Positions 19,987 through 29,897 of a stretch of 64,000 nucleotides of DNA are shown here, one piece after another. Each line of letters opens with the position of its first letter. Positions within the stretch are counted from its first letter, which is position 1. The notes beneath the pieces were generated by a model that saw nothing but the letters and a program-made list of their open reading frames with translations, was not told where the DNA came from and made no database searches. Origin of the DNA: Blattamonas nauphoetae. Taxonomy: Eukaryota > Preaxostyla > Oxymonadida. Position numbers and translations under genes: made by a program. The stretch spans positions 1 to 64,000 of the forward strand of contig JARBJD010000037.1 in assembly GCA_033064195.1 (NCBI GenBank). The letters are read 5' to 3'.

Positions 19987-21100
19987 CTAGCCCGATTCTG
20001 TCAGCAACCGGGAACCTGTGGTTGAAACAAACCATTTTGGTCAAACAAATAACAAAGCTAATTTGATAAATTGATATCTTGGCGAATCGGAGAAATCCTC
20101 AAAAAACCTCGTTTTAGGTCCTTTCTATAGTGTGTCCAAATGATTTCTCCACAACCTGTGGACCAATATTGATGAAATTTTCCACAGAAACGTTTTTTTT
20201 CGTGAAAAGAATTGTTTGAAACAATTTTGAAAAAAATGTTGCGTATATGGAAAGTGGCGAAAAATTGTAATGTTTCTCGTAAACAAATTTTTTTTGAAGA
20301 AAATATATCTTTTTCTTGTGAGTCTTTTTTCGATTTATTCACGATAAAAATGTTTTTTATAGTGGCGTCACCAATCGGTGTCCTGTCACCAATCGGTGCT
20401 TTTTTCTTGAAAAATCACGATGGATCAAACTAAGAAAAAAATAAATTTTTAGCATTATACTCCCACGCAATCCCGAGAAAACCTCAAAATACCCTTACCG
20501 TTGCGAATGCACACATTTTTTTCAACTTTTTGCCCTCATTTCTCCAGAACTAGCCATCCGTTTTGAATCAAATAAAACCTCAAAATACCCCCTTTTGCCC
20601 GTTGAAAAAAATCGTTTTGGCAATATCTCAACAACCAATGTACCGATTTTGATGAAATTTTTCACAGAAACGTTTTTTTGGGGAAACGAACATTTTGGAA
20701 AAAATTTGGAGAAAAAATTCTGGGTATATGGGAAGATAGAAAAAAACCCATATTTTTCTCGACAAAAACTTCTTAGGAAAAAAATCGGTTTATTTTTTGA
20801 GCACCATTTGTCGAGATCTATACGATTACAATGCCTTTTATTTGATTCAAAACGGATGGCTAGTTGTGGAGAAATGAGGGAAAAAAGTTAAGAAAAATGT
20901 GTACTTTCGTAACGTTATAGGTATTTTGAGGTTTTCTCGGGATCGAGCCGGAGAATAAATCAAAAATTTTATTTTTTTCTTGATTTGACCAAAAGTGAGA
21001 AGTCCAGAAAAAAGCACCGATTGATGACAGGACACCGATTGGTGACGCCACTATTAATTGGTTTAAAACGGAGATCTGGTTGGACGCAACCAACGACATT
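19987..21100. mobile_element. Type A MITE copy split by a type B MITE
   Basis: 19987-20359 matches the left part of the 8576-9165 element (GATTCTGTCAGCAACCGGGA, CGGAGAAATCCTC, then the core to CACGATAAAAATG), and 21054-21100 continues it (TTGGTTTAAAACGGAGATCT). The right terminal repeat is missing. The break lies exactly at the nested element. Confidence 0.75.
20360..21053. mobile_element. Complete type B MITE, 694 bp, nested, flanked by TTA
   Basis: Ends TAGTGGCGTCACCAATCGGT and its inverse, with TTA at 20357-20359 and 21054-21056. Removing the element and one TTA restores TGTTTTTTAATTGGTTTAAA, which aligns without gaps to TGCTTTTTATTTGGTGTAAA of the uninterrupted type A copy at about 8946-8970. 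That is direct evidence for a 3 bp duplication. The interior has the family core twice in part (GAACTAGCCATCCGTTTTGA and ACGGATGGCTAGTTGTGGAG). Confidence 0.85.
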
Positions 21101-21344
21101 CTCTCATTCGAAGAAGTATTATTGACATCATTCAAAAGTTCGACTGTCACAAACAAAAGACGAAATTGACCACTCTTGCCACGGCTTGATCAACGATCTC
21201 GAAAATACTCGTCGATCATGTCATTCACCAATTCAGGAGAAAAGTCAATTCATTTTTCAACCATGAGAGGAGATTGGTTTTGAATGTTGGTCTTCGAAAT
21301 TTTGAATGATGTCAAAAATTCTGTCCCATATCCAGAAATAACAA

Positions 21345-21790
21345 TTCAACTTCAACGGAATTTCCTGCTTGTTCATGACACATTCTACAGCGGCTGGCGA
21401 CCCTTCGACAAACATCCTGGATCAACGCTTGTGAGAGAGACGCCACAGCCTCTCGAATTATCTGCTCTACAGCCAGAAGTCACACGGGGTTAGATCGGGA
21501 CTTCTGGCTGGCCAAGGATATGCTCCATTCCTTCCTATCCATCGTCTAGGCAGCTTTCGATTAAGGAACTCGATTGTTTCGTTGGCTGTGGGCGTTGGTG
21601 CACCATCTTGCATAAAATACGATCTGCCTTCTGGATCTGGTTCTCGTCAGACAAGTACACGGATCGTCCGACGATCCGGACGATGAGGGAGCTCCCATTT
21701 CTGAAGAACTATCGCAACATCGCGGTGACAAAACCATAGATCGATTGCAAGTACCCTATTGTCTGTCGTTAGATGTAGGGGCTTGCGAAC
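21345..21790 (-). pseudogene. Tc1/mariner-type transposase relic (DDE_3), internally deleted
   Basis: The minus strand reads a helix-turn-helix-like piece (AIDLWFCHRDVAIVLQKW, then LPHRPDRRTIRVL), and soon after FMQDGAPTPTANETIEFL, RWIGRNGAYPWPARSPDL and TPCDFWL, then a tail (EQIIREAVASLSQALIQDVC). QDGAP with WPARSPDLTP.DF is the second and third acid region of insect-type mariner/IS630 enzymes. The first Asp region between helix-turn-helix and QDGAP is absent, so most of the catalytic N-terminal half is deleted; stops and a frame change are also present. Confidence 0.7.
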
Positions 21791-22119
21791 GATCGTGGGT
21801 CATACGCAAACTATGCAGTGCCTGGGGGGACAGAAATCATTCAAAAAGGTGGTGGGGAAACCCAAGAGTGATGATGATTCGCGGTTGTTGTTGCTTTATG
21901 GATTGATGGAGAAAAAAACACAATTGTGGGGAGACAATTAATTCTGAATCACCCTGTTGATAAATGGCAAGATGTCCCGATATCTCGAGAAGGTGAGGGT
22001 GATGAAAAACTGCAGTACGAAAGAGAAAAAGGCGATGGACAGAAAAAATTGTTGACAAAACCAAGAGGCCAATCACACCACATTTCTCAGTGTTTGCGCG
22101 AGTCAGCTCATATTTGTTG
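21791..22119. other. Border of the repeat region, nothing assigned
   Basis: No protein-like frame recognised. It lies between the mariner relic and the first candidate host gene. Confidence 0.3.
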
Positions 22120-23840
22120 AGAAATGACTAAAAAACATGAAAAATGTTGGATATGAGGATTCTGAGATGACACTTGTCGATAATCGCCAGCGGAAGAGAA
22201 ACAAATAGTTCGATTATTTCTTGATCAACTCGAAACCGTCTCACAAAAATGGACTCACATTTGTTGATCGTGGTGGGCACGAGTGGGATTGAACCTAAAT
22301 GAAGTCGGAATGAAGAAGAAACTAGGAGTGAGAGTTGAAGATGAGAATGACAAATCGGGAGTAGGAACAAACCGAAATTCCCAACGAAAACGTCCCAATT
22401 ACTTCTGAATCATCCTAGTCAACTCGGGCATTCCACGTCTGGCTCACATTTTTTTCCTCTTGATCTAAGGTCCAAAAGTAAAAAAAAAGTTAGAATCATT
22501 GTGAAAAGGAGAAAGAAGATTGATGCTTTGAACACTTATCAGACCATCTTGATCAACCCATTGCTTCCTACTATTTCAGGAACACTCTGAATGATCTGGG
22601 CACTGTCAACAACGAGGACTTTATCTTGATTTTGAATCATAATGAAGTTAAACTACCCATTGAAAAATGGTTTACGGTTTGATTAAAGGTGAAATGGTTT
22701 GAACCAGATCCCGGTGTCCTTGATCCCGATGATGTACGATTCAGTGTGAATTTCCTGTTCATGTTGACAGAAAACATACACATTTGTAGATCTCATTTGT
22801 TGTTCTGGTGAATGCCATTGAATCATTGCGAATAGTGTGGAAATGATTGACTGAAGCTTTGAGATCGCTGCCAAGCGTCCGAATCATCCATCAAAATGGC
22901 ATGAAAGGAGAATAAAGCTTCAGTCATATGCATCGGGTTACGATAACTTTGGTCAGTTCTGAAGACATCATGGCGGATTTGTGTTGGTCACGAACGTTGA
23001 AGTTAAGAAAGAGCTGGTCATTTTCCTTTGGGTATCGTTTGCAGAACACAGAAGTGCATCTGTAAGATTTTCGATTCCTTCTCTCACGAAAGCTATGCGA
23101 AACTTGAAGAGAAAGATGTATTTTGGGTCGATATGGCTCAAAATGAACTTTGCATTGACAAGAAAAGATGTCTGCCATTGAAAGTCTCCTGCATCATGCA
23201 AAGATCGGAGTATTAACGTTGGAAGATTCCAATGGAGGAGGAACAATGCTGTTGCTGAGTCAGCCTCCACCAGTGAGAGAGTTAACAGGACAAACGATGA
23301 AGTAAGTCGAATATTGCTCTTTGGATGAAGAAACCTGTTGACAAGATTATCCATGATTGGAGAGATCAGCAGAAAGATGTCTCGTGGATGGAGTGAGTGA
23401 TTGATGAGACATAGACGCATTGTATCAAATGACTTGTTCAAAACATATGTCGTTTCTGTATCAGAAAAGGTGTGGGTTTTAGGATAAAGAGATAAAAATG
23501 CCGAGAATGTTGAGGCGAATGAGTTGAATGTTGAGATTAGGACTTGTTTCGTGCTTTCTTTTGGTGAAACACAAACTGCTAAATGATGAAAGACATCGCA
23601 TAACGAAATAATGATCAAAACCGTGTTCAACCCGCGAGAGCTCCTGCAATACCGACTGTAAATTGCGAAGAAGTGAATTTGTTGTGTTCTCCGATTGAAG
23701 AAGATGACGAGTGTGTTGATGTGCTGACTTTGAGAACATATCACATAAATAGAGAATATTTGGGGAACAAGCCAAATGAGATTGGATCTCTGGGCTGGAA
23801 AACCACACAAAGGGCCACCCAGGTTTCTTTTTTCAGCTTT
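22120..23840 (-). pseudogene. Armadillo/HEAT-like hypothetical gene, fragmentary
   Basis: Minus-strand frames encode Leu-rich helices of the Armadillo/HEAT type. The best stretch, 23480-22968, reads DTMRLCLINHSLHPRDIFLL, then PIMDNLVNRFLHPKSNI and RIAFVREGIENLTDALL, similar in flavour to the intact 614-residue Armadillo protein at 55612-57548. Flanking frames at 23808-23479 and 22370-22128 have similar composition but do not join cleanly with obvious GT-AG introns, and stops lie at 22960-22880. It may be a multi-exon gene that I cannot resolve, or a dying copy beside the transposon region. Its 5' part would sit close to or antisense to the PTEN first exon. No function assigned. Confidence 0.35.
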
Positions 23841-23845
23841 CCGGA

Positions 23846-25669
23846 ATGACGGTCTTTCGGAAAATGGTTTCGCTTGAAAAGCGACGTTTTGTTGATAAGG
23901 CACTCAAACTTGATCTTGATTTAGCCTGTATATCATCTTTTCACTCATTCCCATGAAATCTTCTCATCATCTCTTCTTCCTTCCATCAAATAGATATCAC
24001 ACCTCAGTATGATTCCACTTCAATACCGATACTTTGTTTTTTCCTCTTTTTTTATTTCATTTCGACAATTTACCTCTCTTTCACGACATTTTTCCCTCGT
24101 CTCATCCAGAATCATCGCAATGGGGTTTCCTTCCGTTGGTGCTGAAACACTTTATCGCAACCCAAAAACCCATACCCAAAAGTTCTTGGAGGGAAGACAC
24201 AAGGACCATTATAAAGTGTACAATCTGTTTGCCATCAGCAATACTTATAACAACTCCCCAGATGTTGTGAAAAGGACCGCCAATACGATGCAGCTGATTT
24301 TCACGGACGAGTTGCCATTTATCCATTTGCTGATCACAATTGTCCTCCATTTGAGATGATTGAGGCGTTTTGTGTCGACGCTGTCTGGCCCTCATTTTTT
24401 CACATTTTCAGGCAACTTATCTGAACCAAGACCCAAAAAATGTGGTTGCAGTTCATTGCAAAGCCGGTAAGGGTCGCACAGGCCTTATGATATGTGCTCT
24501 ACTGCTCTACATGAAGACCCATCCAACAGCCGACGAGTGCCTCCGGTACTACGGCTTCGCGCGAACAAAAAATCTGAAGGTTTTTTTATTCTGGCCTTTT
24601 TTATTTGTTTCACGCTCTCTTTCTCATATTCTCATTATTTTTGTGCCTCGACTCCACCATGTCATAGGGTGTCACCATTCCATCACAACTCCGTTATATT
24701 TTCTACTATGAACGGTTCCATCTGCATCCTGAGCTTGTCCCTGCAAGCCAACCACTCGCACTGATGAATCTCCGCCTTTTCCCAGTCCCTTATTTCAAAA
24801 ACAATGGATGTCGCCCAAATTTCAAAATTCTTCAAAATGATCGCATTATCTTCAACTATGCAGACACTCTCGGAATCTCTCCACTCCCAAAGTATTATGC
24901 TGATCGAGATGAGATGATTGATCTCTGCGGATACAACTTCTGCATCGATGGTGATGTCAAGTTTGTTTTTACACACTTCGGGAAAAAAGAGAAGACAGAT
25001 GCTGTCGACTTCATTGCCAACGCAGACGACAGTGAAGACGAGGAAGAGAACACTGCCAAAGGAAAGAAGAAGAACAAAAACAAATCAGGGAAGAAATCAA
25101 AGAAGGACCCGAAAAAATCCGTCCTTTTCCAGTTCTGGTTGAACACCCGATTTATCACCCACTCAACAATGATTTTCAAGCAAACAGACCTGGACAAAGC
25201 AATTGCAGACAAGAAGAACGAGTACATCCCTCCAGGCTTCACGCTGGAGATGTCGTTCTACATGCCATCTGCTCAGCAGGTACAGAGAATGCGCCAGCGT
25301 ATGGACGAAGCAAGCAGAGAGGCTTCCCACGATAAGAAAAAGAAGGGATCAAAATCCCAGTCAAACTCGAGCTCAAGTCCAAAGAAGAAAACCACTGGAC
25401 AGTCTGAAGAACTTCCCCAGATTACTCAGTCAGTGGATTCTTCTGCCACTTCTGGTTCTGTCCCACCGCCTCCAAGTGGCGACAGTATTCCCCCACCTCC
25501 TCCGGGTGATTCGGGAGCGATTCCTCCGCCGCCTCCGATGAATTCTGTCTCTGCACCTGGGGATGCTGGTGGGGGAAGCGTGCCACCGCCGCCTCCGCTC
25601 TCGGGAGGGAATGTTCCTCCTCCGCCTCCAATGGACGGAGGAAGCATCCCCCCTCCGCCCCCCCTCTGA
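23846..25669 (+). CDS. PTEN: PTEN phosphatase with polyproline C-terminal tail
   Basis: Spliced product of 500 residues from six exons: 23846-23927, 23994-24006, 24110-24226, 24262-24382, 24412-24579 and 24668-25669; every junction is GT-AG and the frame closes exactly. It removes the 3-phosphate from PIP3 at the membrane, opposing PI3-kinase. The start [15 protein letters not shown] mirrors the PIP2-binding N-terminus of animal PTEN (basic residues KRR), followed by [12 protein letters not shown]. The catalytic loop [10 protein letters not shown] holds Cys127 (Cys124 in man). [10 protein letters not shown] and the C2 domain follow; the C2 domain has a Lys/Glu-rich insertion before [10 protein letters not shown]. 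Unusually, residues of about 433-500 are a string of PPPPP blocks spaced by Gly/Ser, like a formin FH1 region. An upstream ATG at 23846 was preferred over 23864 because it completes the conserved N-terminus. Confidence 0.93.
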
Positions 25670-25971
25670 AGATTATTTTTTTAGCGTTTGGTTGATGTCC
25701 TTTGCATTATTTTTGGTCATATCACAGCATTGATTCTGTGTGCGTGTTTTTGGTTTGATTCGAAATTCTTTGCGAAATTCTCTGCGAAATTCTCTGCGAC
25801 GAGTGATTGTATGAGCTTCTGGATCATGAAGTGGGATGGATGAAAATGGTTCAAGAGATGGGAGGGACAAAATGGTGGATAGTGAAGGAGTTTATGGACG
25901 AAAGGTGAAATGTGAAGAGAACATTTACAGTGGGTCACGAAATTTTCATCTTGACACACAGAAAGACATCC
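25670..25971. other. Intergenic, PTEN to PDE
   Basis: No gene. It contains a short tandem repeat at 25761-25800 with a 12 bp unit GCGAAATTCTCT (a little over three copies). Confidence 0.6.
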
Positions 25972-28553
25972 ATGGAAACATTCATTATTCATGATGTTGT
26001 GTCTACGGACATGCTTATTGCGTCAGTTTTGAACCCTGTTCCATTGGCATTCTCGAACTTGAGGGTTCTGTTTGGGATTGAGAACAACGCGTTGTTCAAG
26101 GGCTTCAGCGAAGAAGTGATTGAACTCGGGGTGGCGAACCACCATTTCAGTTCATTTGAACGAATTGTGGAGACACTTCGGAACAACAGGGATATCAATC
26201 TTGTGATAGTTTCAGCAGAGATTGATGGCGAACCCGCGTGCACTGAGATTGAAGCGATTCGCGCGGAAGACAGTCTCGAACAGATCCCAATCATTGGTTT
26301 GCTCTTTTCTTCCGATTTATCTTTGGGTTGTGGAATATTTCAGTTTTGACGATTCCATCGATGGACTCGGCAGCGCTTGATTGCATGCAGAGCGGGGCAG
26401 ACGACTTCATCAAGCTTCCGTCGAAAAGAAAGGCCGGACAGACGCTGATGAGTATCTTCCGTCGAATGCACAATGTGTCTCGCCTTGCACCGCCTCAATC
26501 GCCGTCCACGTCGACGCTGTCCACACAAGATCTGGAGTCGACGGTGCTGCTGTCGGACAGCGACACACAATCGTTGTGTTCGCTTCCCGAGTTGAATGGC
26601 CGATCGCTTCTGACGCCACGCGAGATTGAGGAGCACACGACCTCAAGCCAGCGAGTGACAGCAGGGCGATTCTTCACATCACCCGAACCCCAACCGTTGT
26701 CATCGCAACCGCTCCGTCGTGCAGCGTCAGGCCCAGTTCTGGAGAAAGTTGAAGGAGGACTGACGCCGCTGAGGTTGTCGTCGAACACACACTCTCACAA
26801 ACGACGAGTGAGCAACCCGCACCTGCCTGCTTATCATTCGTTCGCCACAAGCCGAGGGATTCGAGCGTCGCCGATTCTGCCGATGTCGACTCTTCACTCT
26901 GTTTCGCTGAACATCACTCAGCCAGGACACAAGCTGGCGTCACTGTTTGTGCAGCTGTTCGGGAACGATGGAATGGAGGTGGGAGACGAGCTGAGCGAGG
27001 TCGAATCGTCGTTTGTGATCAACCGCCGCCTGTTTGTGCCACTGTCTCAACTTCACGAAGTGAAAGCGACGAAATCGGCGAAACCGGTGATCTTGGTTCC
27101 AACTCGCCGATGCTCACTGCCTCCTCTGTCCACGCCATCGAAATCACCAGCGTCCTCGATTGTTGGGACACAGGAAGACTCGAGTGAGGTTGGGGCAGTG
27201 GAAGTGGGACCAAACACATCGGGGCTGCTGCCGTCGCGGCTGATTGGATTTGTGGAAGGGGAGGGCTTTGTGTCGTACGCGCCGCCGCAGATTGTGCGAA
27301 TGCGGAGCAGTGGAAGCTGCGTGTTCTCTGGCCTGCCTCGGAACATCGTTTCGCCCAGCTTTGACAGTCTTCTCTACTCAAGTGAAGAGTTGGCTGGGTT
27401 CCTTGTTCTGATGCTGTCGCAGCTGCGATTTGTGGTTGAGCGTGGAGTGCGGAAGGAGAGCATTGTTCGTCTGGTGTCTCGTGTGTGGTCGCTGTATTCG
27501 GAGGAGAACGCGTATCACAATGCGCATCACGCGTTTGATGTTGTCCAGATGGTTTTGTGCTTGATTGGATTTGGATCGATGTCTGGGGTTCTGTCGGAGA
27601 TTGAGGAGTTCTGTGTTGTGATGGCGGCGACGTGCCACGACTTGGAGCATCCTGGGGTGAACAACATGTTCCAAGTGAATGGGGAGACGATGGCAGCGCA
27701 GCTTGCGAACGACCGCTCAGTTCTGGAATCGTTCTCAGCGAGCCGCGGATGGTCTGTTCTGACAGCGGAAGGCAGCGACGTGATTGGGGAAGCGGGGCTG
27801 ACAGTGGGAGAGCGGAAGGAGATTCGACAGAAGTTTGGGCAGTGCATTCTTGCGACGGACATGGCAGAACACTTCAAGTTCCTTCAGCATGGGAATGAGG
27901 TGGAGAAAGACCTTCGACGAATGATGGAGCACCGAGGGAGTGGAGGGAGCGGGGAGGGAGGAAAGAAGAAAGAGAAGAACGAGGAGCAGTGGAATGAGAG
28001 TGTGATGTTCCTGATGAAGCTGATTGTGAAAGCGGCAGACATTTCGAACCTTGCTCGGCCGTTTGCGATTGCGCTGAAATGGTCAGAACGGATGACGCAC
28101 GAGATGCTGGACCAGCGTGTGAAGGAAGAAGAGAACAATCTGTCGATTTCGATTGAGAAGAAGGGGTTTGCAGCGTCTGAAGTTGGGTTCACGTCGTTTG
28201 TTGTGAAGCCTCTGTTCTCGTTCCTGAGCCGTCTGATTCCGGAAGCTCAGTGTCTTGCTTGTGAAGTTGAGAAGAACCTTGGGGTGTGGATGGATGTGAG
28301 CTCGGGGACGATGAGCTGGGCATCAGCAGTTGCGCAGAATGGAGAGACGTACTCGTTTGAGGTTGAGGGGAAGGCCGTGGGGACGGATGAGGATGAGGAT
28401 GAGGATGGCATGGACGGGATGGACTCGAAGGATGAGAACGATTCATTGCCAGACGGGAAGTCAGAGGGGAAGTCAGAATCGTCGAAGATGGTGTTGGAAT
28501 TGGCACACTCGATGTCGTTCTTCTCATCTGGACTTGTTTCGGAAGTTTTGTAA
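25972..28553 (+). CDS. Cyclic-nucleotide phosphodiesterase with receiver-like N-terminus
   Basis: 844 residues from two exons (25972-26296 and 26344-28553, 47 bp intron). It hydrolyses cAMP and/or cGMP. The catalytic domain (about residues 470-760) shows the class I metal-site motifs YHNAHHAFDV, CHDLEHPG and KAADISNLARP. Residues 1-150 look like a response-regulator receiver: VIVSAEIDG at the phospho-acceptor strand, then IPIIVLTIPS and GADDFIKLP with the conserved Lys. The usual phospho-acceptor Asp is replaced by Ser, so it is probably a pseudo-receiver. A Ser/Pro-rich linker joins the domains and the tail is acidic (about 28385-28440). Receiver plus PDE is the layout of Dictyostelium RegA; PDE8 also has a degenerate receiver. 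The ATG at 25972 is the first in frame. Confidence 0.9.
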
Positions 28554-28923
28554 GCATTGAGTCAGATTTTGTCCTGATTTGATGTTTTGTCCTTATTTGT
28601 GATTTTGGAGCATTGTTGCAGTTTTGTTGCTGCGATTCTTTGTGGTCGTGGTTCGATGCTCATTTCTCTGGTTTTGGATACCGTTTCTTGACTGTTTTTG
28701 TTGAAGAGATTTGGAATGGCTTTTCCAAATGAATGAAATCCACACTGAGATTCCAGAGACAGCACCGTTTCTCTCTCGAATCGAACCTTGTTTTTTTCAG
28801 TTTTCTCCTCTCTTCTCACACTCCATTCTGTAAAGTTCACAAGACTGGATTGAAAATGTTCATGAGACAATCACATTATCTGTGAAATGAAAGAAGACTG
28901 TTCGGTATTTGCACTCAAGGCAT
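28554..28923. other. Convergent intergenic region
   Basis: No gene; both 3' ends face it. T-rich on the plus strand. Nothing else seen. Confidence 0.6.
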
Positions 28924-29800
28924 TCATCGTCTTCCAGATTGTAAAAGTCTTTCCATTGCTGCTGATTCTTTGGCTTGCTGCTCATAAAGTAAAGCTGCTC
29001 GTTCTTGCATTGCTTCTATCCGACTTTGTCGGTTCTTTTCCATTTTTTTCTCAAGTCGTTTCTAGACATGTTAATCAAAGAGAGATCGTACCTTCTCCTC
29101 ATCAAAGTAAATAGTATGTTCATTTAATCCTCCACTATCGACCACTGGTTGATTTGATGCTCCTTTCTCTGCTTCTTCTCTTTCCCACTTGCCTAAGTCA
29201 TAATACTTTTCATGAGGAAGAGTTGAGGTGTTGAAATCTTCACAGAACTCACGAAATAGTTCTTTTTGTTTCCAATTGGGGATTCCAGACATATCTTGAT
29301 TCTTTATCTCCCACATCCATGTTCTGAATTCTTCTTTCTTGTCAAACATATCGCCTTCGTTGATTATACTAAAGCATGACGCAAAATGAAATATCAAACC
29401 CATGCGACCCGTACTTATACTGTCCCGGCCGGACAACACCTTTTGGAAGCGATCCAGCGTGCTTTTTTGACGACCGCTTCTTGTGATGATGCCGACGGCT
29501 ACGATGCCGAGAAGATGACGAAACACTTCGTGAAGACGAAGAAGAGCGAGAGCGTTTGTGTCTTTTCTCTTTCTTTCGACGCTCCGAACGATGGCGATGT
29601 TTTGACCGATGGTGACGTGAGTGTGAGCGTTTGGAGGATGAATGACGATGTTTTCGATGATGATGTGACGAGACGGAAGAAGATGAAGGTGATGATGAAC
29701 GCGAGGAGTGAGATGAGACAGATCTTGAAGATCGGGAGGTTGATGAATTAGACCGTCGACGTTTCGTCTTATGGATACTTGATGACTCTGAATCCGACAT
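28924..29800 (-). CDS. RS-rich nuclear protein with conserved C-terminal domain
   Basis: 271 residues from three exons (29800-29400, 29368-29092, 29061-28924) with introns of 31 and 30 nt. The first 110 residues are Ser/Arg/His/Lys repeats, typical of splicing-related nuclear proteins. Then KYGSHGIINEGDMFDKKEEF, WMWEIKNQDM, ELFREFCEDFNTSTLPHEKY and YDLGKWEREEAEKG form a compact conserved region that I recall from an uncharacterised eukaryotic family (often labelled style cancer-associated gene 1); that name is from memory and unchecked. A basic coiled tail (KRLEKKMEKNRQSRIEAMQE) ends the protein. Its ATG is 97 bp from the divergent ValRS ATG, so the two probably share a promoter. Likely nuclear and tied to RNA processing; inference from the RS domain. 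Confidence 0.8.
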
Positions 29801-29897
29801 ATGTGTGTTGAGAGGAATAGATCAACGTTAAAATGGGAAAAAGGGAATCAAACAACGAGGACAAAACAAGAAGTTGTTGATCAATTCCTTAACAAAA

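Noticed and set aside
25426-25647. Minus-strand Gly-rich frame opposite the PTEN tail
   Set aside because: It is the reverse of the polyproline coding repeats; no independent support.
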